This document shows, piece by piece, positions 32,137 to 36,042 of a stretch of 36,042 bases of DNA. The notes under the pieces are model-generated. The model was given only the letters and a program-made list of their open reading frames with translations, had not been told where the DNA came from and ran no database searches. The DNA comes from Spirochaetales bacterium (lineage in GTDB: Bacteria; Spirochaetota; Spirochaetia; JC444; Marispirochaetaceae). Made by a program: the position numbers and the translations under genes. The stretch lies in the NCBI GenBank assembly GCA_016935695.1, contig JAFGQL010000042.1, positions 1 through 36,042 on the forward strand, read 5' to 3'. How positions within the stretch are numbered: position 1 is the stretch's first letter; each line of letters starts with the position of its first letter.

Positions 32137-32169
32137 CTTCTTGCCCCCGGGGCAGGAAGGGATTATTCT
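32137..32169 (+). promoter_or_regulatory. SDR promoter with a GC-rich palindrome over the -35
   Basis: TTGCCC (32141-32146), a 17-bp spacer and TATTCT (32164-32169). An inverted repeat, CTTCTTGCCCC (32137-32147) and GGGGCAGGAAG (32149-32159), has 11-bp arms with one G-T position and covers the -35 and most of the spacer. It probably binds a regulator. Confidence 0.5.
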
Positions 32170-32211
32170 GTAACGAGAGCCCGGGCTCAATCAACACTTA
32201 AGAGGTGCCCC

Positions 32212-33039
32212 ATGAAGACAGTATTCATTACAGGAAGTTCATCGGGAATAGGAAAGGCAGCGGCCGAGTATTTCGCCGCACAGGGATGGAACGTTGCCGC
32301 GACAATGCGCAGCCTGGAAAAAGCCGTGTTCACGGATACTCGGGAAATCAGGAAGTTCCGCTGCGACGTCACCGATGAAGCAAGTGTCCGCAGCGCCGTA
32401 AAAGAAGCGCTGGCCGCGTTCGGTTCCATCGACGTCTGCGTGAACAATGCCGGCTTCAGCCTCCAGGGCCCTTTTGAGATAACCCCCTCGGGAGATATCC
32501 GCATGCAGTACGAAACCAACGTGTTCGGCCTTATGAATGTAACACGGGAACTACTGCCGCATTTCAGAGCCGGAAAAAAGGGTATGTTCATCAACATCTC
32601 GTCCATGGCCGGAAGGGCTGGCTTTCCGATGTATTCGCTGTACAACAGCACAAAATTCGCGGTAGAAGGGTTTTCCGAATCGCTGCAGCATGAACTCAGG
32701 CAGTTCAATATCAAAGTGAAAATAATCGAACCCGGTGTCGTCCTCACCGACTTCTACGGCAGATCCATGGTACATCAGGAAAGTGGCCGTTATGCAGCAT
32801 ATGACCCCTATGCCTCTGCAGTAATTGCCAACTTAGAGCAGATCGGCAGCCGGGGAATCAAGCCGGAAGCGGTTGCACGCATCATCTACAAAGCGGCGGT
32901 TTCAAAAAACTGGAAGCTGCGCTACACCGCCGGACCGGACGCCAGGATTTCAACCCTGTTGAGGGCTGTCCTTCCTTTCGGCCTTTTCACCAGACTTCTC
33001 CGGTCTGCGGTAGAAAAAGGGGTTAGAACAACCCTGTAA
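32212..33039 (+). CDS. Short-chain dehydrogenase/reductase
   Basis: 275 aa from ATG 32212, chosen for AGAGGTG just upstream and because the Rossmann fold begins at once (MKTVFITGSSSGIG). Classical SDR: TGSSSGIG at 7-14, CNNAG, NISSMAG, and catalytic Y144-xxx-K148 (YNSTK). A Pro-Gly turn follows in IEPGVV. The C-terminal 70 residues are longer and basic. NAD(P) preference and substrate are not determinable. Its 3' end overlaps the convergent fhs gene by 17 nt. Confidence 0.9.
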   Translation: MKTVFITGSSSGIGKAAAEYFAAQGWNVAATMRSLEKAVFTDTREIRKFRCDVTDEASVRSAVKEALAAFGSIDVCVNNAGFSLQGPFEITPSGDIRMQYETNVFGLMNVTRELLPHFRAGKKGMFINISSMAGRAGFPMYSLYNSTKFAVEGFSESLQHELRQFNIKVKIIEPGVVLTDFYGRSMVHQESGRYAAYDPYASAVIANLEQIGSRGIKPEAVARIIYKAAVSKNWKLRYTAGPDARISTLLRAVLPFGLFTRLLRSAVEKGVRTTL

Positions 33040-34690
33040 TGTTACCGCTGTCGTCGATGTCGATCTGCTCGGCGGCGGGAACCCGGGGCAGCCCCGGCAT
33101 ACGCATGATGTCCCCGGTAAGCGGCACAAGGAACCCGGCACCAGCAGAAATGATGATGCGGCGGACGGTAACCAGGAAGTCCTTCGGCCTGCCCAGGAGT
33201 TTCGGATTGTCCGACAGGCTTGACTGGGTTTTCGCTATGCATACCGGCAGCCCCTCGTAACCGAGAGACTTGATCAGTTTGAGGTCTGCCCGGGCCTCCC
33301 CGGTATAATCGACAGCTTCGGCGCCGTATATCTGCCGCGCAACGGTGGAGATCTTTTCCTCTGGGGAAGCCTTCCAGTCATAAAGGGTTTTCGGTGCCGG
33401 TGAAGAAGACCCATTGCACAGGGCGGCCACTTTTTCCGCCAGGTCCTTCGCCCCTTCGCCGCCATCCTGCCAGTGGCTTGATAGGGCAAATTCCACCCCG
33501 CGTTTTTCGCAAAGTGCGCTCACAATACGTATCTCATCGTCAGTGTCGCCGGGAAACCTGTTGAGGGCGACAACGGCCTTCACACCGAATCTGGAAATGT
33601 TTTCAAGGTGCTTTTCCAGGTTCTCAATACCCCTGGCAACCGCCTGGGCATTCGGTACATTGAGGACCTTCTTTGAAACACCACCGTGGAGTTTTAAGGC
33701 CCGGACAGTTGCGACCAGCACCACGCAGTCGGGAAAAAACCCTCCGTAGGGGCTGACAATGTCAAAAAACTTTTCGGCACCCAGGTCAAAACCGAACCCT
33801 GCCTCGGTTATACAGAAATCAGCCAGACGGAGACCCAGGTTTGTCGCAAGCACCGAATTCGCCCCCTGGGCGATATTCGCGAAGGGCCCGCCGTGGATAA
33901 GGGCCGGACCGCCTTCGAGTGTCTGTACAAGATTGGGCAGGAGGGCCTCCTTCAGCAGCGCGGCAACCGCCCCCTGAATTCCCAAATCCCCTACCGTAAC
34001 CGGATCCTTGTCTTCGGTAAAACCAAGAAGTATGTTGGCGATCTTTTCCTTCAAATCATGATAATTCATGCTCAAACACAGGATCGCCATTACCTCGGAA
34101 GCGGCGGTTATATCAAAACCGCTTTCCCGCGGCAGGTTTTTCGGCCCAAGACCGATCACAATGTCCCGGAGGCTCCGGTCGTTCATGTCCATGACCCGTT
34201 TCCACAGCACATTGCGTACCGACACAGTTTTTTTGGTCAGAAAGTGAATGGAGTTGTCAACAGCGGCGGCGATCAGATTATGGGCCGCGGTGACCGCGTG
34301 GAGATCCCCCGTAAAGTGAAGGTTAATGTCCTCCATGGGCAGCACCTGGGAGTAGCCGCCGCCGGTTGCACCGCCTTTTACGCCGAATACAGGGCCGAGA
34401 GAAGGCTCCCGCAGGGCAACAATGCTTTTTTTACCGATTTTCGAAAGCCCCTGGGTCAGACCGATGCTTGTCGTTGTTTTTCCTTCCCCTGCGGCAGTCG
34501 GGGTAATAGCGCTTACTAACACGAGTTTCGCCCGTTTCGGCTGTGAAAGAATACGCTGGACTGCCTCGTAGGAAATTTTAGCCTTATAGGGCCCGAAGTG
34601 AATCAGGTCCTGTTCCCCAAGCCCGATACCGGCGCCAATCATATCGATATGCTGTAATGATGCTTCCTGGGCAATCTGCACGTCATTCAT
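33023..34690 (-). CDS. fhs: Formate-tetrahydrofolate ligase
   Basis: 555 aa from ATG 34690, which has GGAGG 8 nt upstream; the frame extends to 34720 but without an SD. ATP-dependent formation of 10-formyl-THF from formate. The P-loop TPTAAGEGKTTTSIGL lies near residue 60, followed by REPSLGPVFGVKGGATGGGYSQV and the formate/THF region (DLGAEKFFDI). The C-terminus MPGLPRVPAAEQIDID is canonical. It serves purine synthesis or acetogen-like C1 flow; with glyA it defines a one-carbon cluster. Confidence 0.97.
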   Translation of the reverse strand: MNDVQIAQEASLQHIDMIGAGIGLGEQDLIHFGPYKAKISYEAVQRILSQPKRAKLVLVSAITPTAAGEGKTTTSIGLTQGLSKIGKKSIVALREPSLGPVFGVKGGATGGGYSQVLPMEDINLHFTGDLHAVTAAHNLIAAAVDNSIHFLTKKTVSVRNVLWKRVMDMNDRSLRDIVIGLGPKNLPRESGFDITAASEVMAILCLSMNYHDLKEKIANILLGFTEDKDPVTVGDLGIQGAVAALLKEALLPNLVQTLEGGPALIHGGPFANIAQGANSVLATNLGLRLADFCITEAGFGFDLGAEKFFDIVSPYGGFFPDCVVLVATVRALKLHGGVSKKVLNVPNAQAVARGIENLEKHLENISRFGVKAVVALNRFPGDTDDEIRIVSALCEKRGVEFALSSHWQDGGEGAKDLAEKVAALCNGSSSPAPKTLYDWKASPEEKISTVARQIYGAEAVDYTGEARADLKLIKSLGYEGLPVCIAKTQSSLSDNPKLLGRPKDFLVTVRRIIISAGAGFLVPLTGDIMRMPGLPRVPAAEQIDIDDSGNITGLF

Positions 34691-34722
34691 CGTTCCATCC
34701 TCCATCAATGCGGGACACACAA

Positions 34723-34752
34723 AGTATCACCCATTATTACACACTGGCCCAA
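34723..34752 (-). promoter_or_regulatory. Possible fhs promoter
   Basis: TTGGGC (34752-34747), an 18-bp spacer and GATACT (34728-34723) on the minus strand. Weak match; it is one of few candidates in this 154-bp divergent region. Confidence 0.3.
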
Positions 34753-34780
34753 TTTTGCACCATTTTTTTCTCTATTCATA

Positions 34781-34802
34781 TATTGCTTTAATGTATTGCT
34801 TT
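34781..34802. repeat. Tandem 9-bp direct repeat TATTGCTTT
   Basis: TATTGCTTT occurs at 34781-34789 and again at 34794-34802, a 13-bp period, just upstream of the GGDEF-RHH promoter. Ribbon-helix-helix proteins commonly bind short tandem sites, so it could be an autoregulatory operator (inference). Confidence 0.4.
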
Positions 34803-34812
34803 TTTTATTATA

Positions 34813-34821
34813 TGTGATAAT
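34813..34821 (+). promoter_or_regulatory. Extended -10 promoter of the GGDEF-RHH gene
   Basis: TGTGATAAT is an extended -10 (TGN plus GATAAT, 34816-34821) in an AT-rich stretch. No -35 of normal spacing is evident. The leader includes an SD, CGGAGG, 6 nt before the ATG. Confidence 0.5.
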
Positions 34822-34844
34822 ATTGTAATATATACGGAGGCCGC

Positions 34845-35483
34845 ATGATCACCAATATAGACCTTGGATTTCCCGGAAGAGAAGAAACCGAAATCCTCTT
34901 AGGAAGCCTGTTTCCCGGCGAGTTCAGTCTTATGCTTTTGGATATCGATTTTTTTAAGCAACTGAATGATACCTTCGGTTTCGACCAGGGGGACGCCCTG
35001 CTTGAACTGGTTTCCGGGGTGCTGCAGCGAACAGAGGAGGCAGTACAGGGCAGGGCATTCCGCGGTTACGGCGACGAATTCGGCCTGCTTGTCCCGGGAA
35101 TGAGTCTGGAAGACGCATTCCTCACCGCCGACGGGCTTCGGCGGGAGATTCTTTCGAGCATAGAAAAGGGTGATTACCCCTTCCGCGCTTCCGTATCCAT
35201 CGGAGTTGCCAACCACCCCCGGGACGGAAAGGACAAGGACAGTGTCATCCGGGCGGCATCGGCAGCCCTCTACACCGCAAAAGAAAACGGCCGCAACAAG
35301 GTTGCCCTCCCCCCAAAGGAAGACATGGTGCTGAAAAGCTGTTACTACCCGGCTGCAAGCCTGAGCAGACTCAAACAGATCGCCGCATCCTCCGGTAAAA
35401 AAGAGAGCGAACTGTTCCGGGAAGCCCTGGACGGACTTTTGCGCCGGTATGACGACGCACCGGCAGGTCAGGAATGCACATGA
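34845..35483 (+). CDS. GGDEF-domain protein with C-terminal ribbon-helix-helix
   Basis: 212 aa, soluble, with a CGGAGG SD. Residues about 28-155 are a GGDEF domain: metal/substrate region LLDIDFFKQLND, then RGYGDEF (73-79), then SVSIGVA and ENGRNKV. The signature is changed: Y75 replaces the first Gly of GGDEF and G74 replaces the usual aromatic. No RxxD inhibitory site precedes it. Residues 161-202 fit a CopG/Arc ribbon-helix-helix: a strand KSCYYP, helix LSRLKQIAASSG, helix KKESELFREALDGLLRR. It may be an active cyclase, or a c-di-GMP/GTP-sensing DNA-binding protein. It is followed by an overlapping HD gene. Confidence 0.85.
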   Translation: MITNIDLGFPGREETEILLGSLFPGEFSLMLLDIDFFKQLNDTFGFDQGDALLELVSGVLQRTEEAVQGRAFRGYGDEFGLLVPGMSLEDAFLTADGLRREILSSIEKGDYPFRASVSIGVANHPRDGKDKDSVIRAASAALYTAKENGRNKVALPPKEDMVLKSCYYPAASLSRLKQIAASSGKKESELFREALDGLLRRYDDAPAGQECT

Positions 35484-36042
35484 AAATGAACCCACAACAG
35501 CAATTCGAAATAATCAGTGAACTGGAAAAGCTCAAGGCCGTGCACAGACAGAATATCACCCTGGAAAAGGGGCGCAACGAAAACCCGGCAGAGCATTCAT
35601 GGCACATCGCGGTAATGGCCTTGTTCATGCCGGAACAGACAAAAGGCCTTGATCTGTTGAAAATACTGAAAATGCTGCTCATTCACGACCTGGGTGAAAT
35701 ACATTCAGGCGATACCTCGGTATTTGACGACGACGCCCGGGTTGCGGCCGAAAAAGAAGAACGAAAGGGCATGAGGAAGTTTCTGGAAAAACTGCCGCGA
35801 AACCTGGGTACAGAATTGATGAATCTTTGGGAGGAATTCCTTGCCGGTTCAACAGGCGAAGCGAAATTCGCAAAAGCCCTCGATGCCCTGCAGCCCCTGA
35901 TAAACTGGGCCGCTCTCGCTCCCAGGAATTTCAATCCCTATGAAATCAACGCATCAGTCATCTACGAAAAAAAGAATTTTATCCGCGATGAACAGCCCGG
36001 ACTCTGGCCCCTGGCCGAATACGCAATCAATAAAAGCATTGA
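35480..36042 (+). CDS. HD-domain phosphohydrolase (YfbR/HDDC2-like), 3' end cut by window
   Basis: 187 codons visible, still open at the window end. The start ATG 35480 overlaps the GGDEF stop (ATGA) and has AGGA 6 nt upstream; ATGs at 35474 and 35486 are in the same frame. The HD metal-binding pattern is present: H39 in NPAEHSWHIAV, H69-D70 in LLIHDLGEI, GD at 77-78, and a later EKEERKGMRKF. This fits COG1896-type 5'-deoxynucleotidases, which dephosphorylate dNMPs, more than HD-GYP c-di-GMP phosphodiesterases. Coupling to the GGDEF gene is clear, but a c-di-GMP role is not shown. Confidence 0.82.
   Translation, partial: MKMNPQQQFEIISELEKLKAVHRQNITLEKGRNENPAEHSWHIAVMALFMPEQTKGLDLLKILKMLLIHDLGEIHSGDTSVFDDDARVAAEKEERKGMRKFLEKLPRNLGTELMNLWEEFLAGSTGEAKFAKALDALQPLINWAALAPRNFNPYEINASVIYEKKNFIRDEQPGLWPLAEYAINKSI

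Noticed and set aside
34845-35483. RHH domain as part of a toxin-antitoxin pair with the following HD gene
   Set aside because: The RHH is fused to a full GGDEF domain and the partner is a normal-sized HD nucleotidase-like protein, not a small toxin.
1-36042. tRNA, rRNA, CRISPR arrays, IS elements or prophage
   Set aside because: No cloverleaf-like, direct-repeat/spacer, transposase or structural phage gene was seen. The integrase-like protein stands alone and is catalytically dead.

Overview
The window looks like chromosomal core DNA of a free-living bacterium of roughly 50% GC. Spirochaetales (Spirochaeta/Sediminispirochaeta-like) is my best guess. It rests on the mix of genes: a GatCAB amidotransferase beside an AspRS with a non-discriminating-type motif, PilZ and GGDEF signalling proteins, LplABC-type sugar transport under a YesM/YesN pair, and a solute-binding-protein leader ending in FANAQG. 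No rRNA gene is present to confirm the phylum. I see no tRNA, rRNA, CRISPR array, IS element or prophage, and no gene-free stretch longer than 300 bases.

Layout. 1-2990: a sugar isomerase/epimerase-like TIM barrel (minus), then a WYL-domain regulator and a C39/BtrH-like protein (plus) separated by a perfect palindrome. 3013-4734: argS. 4851-13194: a carbohydrate module with two permeases, a solute-binding protein, a YesN-type response regulator and a YesM-type sensor kinase (all minus), plus a divergent GH5 glycosidase. No ATPase gene accompanies the transporter. 13239-16887: deoC, a DUF2087 protein with a CxxC/HxxxxH motif, a PilZ protein, a sirtuin, a DUF1456 protein and a small membrane protein. 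16871-26837: a large lipoprotein, a cysteine-cluster protein, aspS, an outer-membrane-like protein, a catalytically dead integrase-like protein, a membrane protein and gatC-gatA-gatB. 26946-29612: a sensor kinase and single-domain response regulator preceded by a probable 29-codon leader peptide. 29619-34690: an Ldh_2 dehydrogenase, glyA, an SDR and fhs. 34845-end: a GGDEF protein with a C-terminal ribbon-helix-helix, overlapping an HD phosphohydrolase cut by the window edge.

How genes work together. The YesM/YesN pair probably controls sugar uptake through the neighbouring transporter, with GH5 acting on imported oligosaccharide. AspRS plus GatCAB suggests Asn-tRNA and/or Gln-tRNA synthesis by transamidation. 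GlyA and Fhs both feed the tetrahydrofolate one-carbon pool. The PilZ and GGDEF proteins indicate c-di-GMP signalling.

Most notable. (1) Seven translation starts lacking a Shine-Dalgarno sit 6-11 nt downstream of sigma70-like -10 boxes, which suggests leaderless or near-leaderless mRNAs. (2) One of these starts opens a 29-codon leader ORF whose TGA overlaps the ATG of a sensor kinase (TGATG). (3) A GGDEF domain with an altered signature (RGYGDEF) is fused to a CopG/Arc-like DNA-binding domain. (4) A stand-alone integrase-fold protein has lost most catalytic residues. (5) Three stem-loops separate the solute-binding-protein gene from its permeases.
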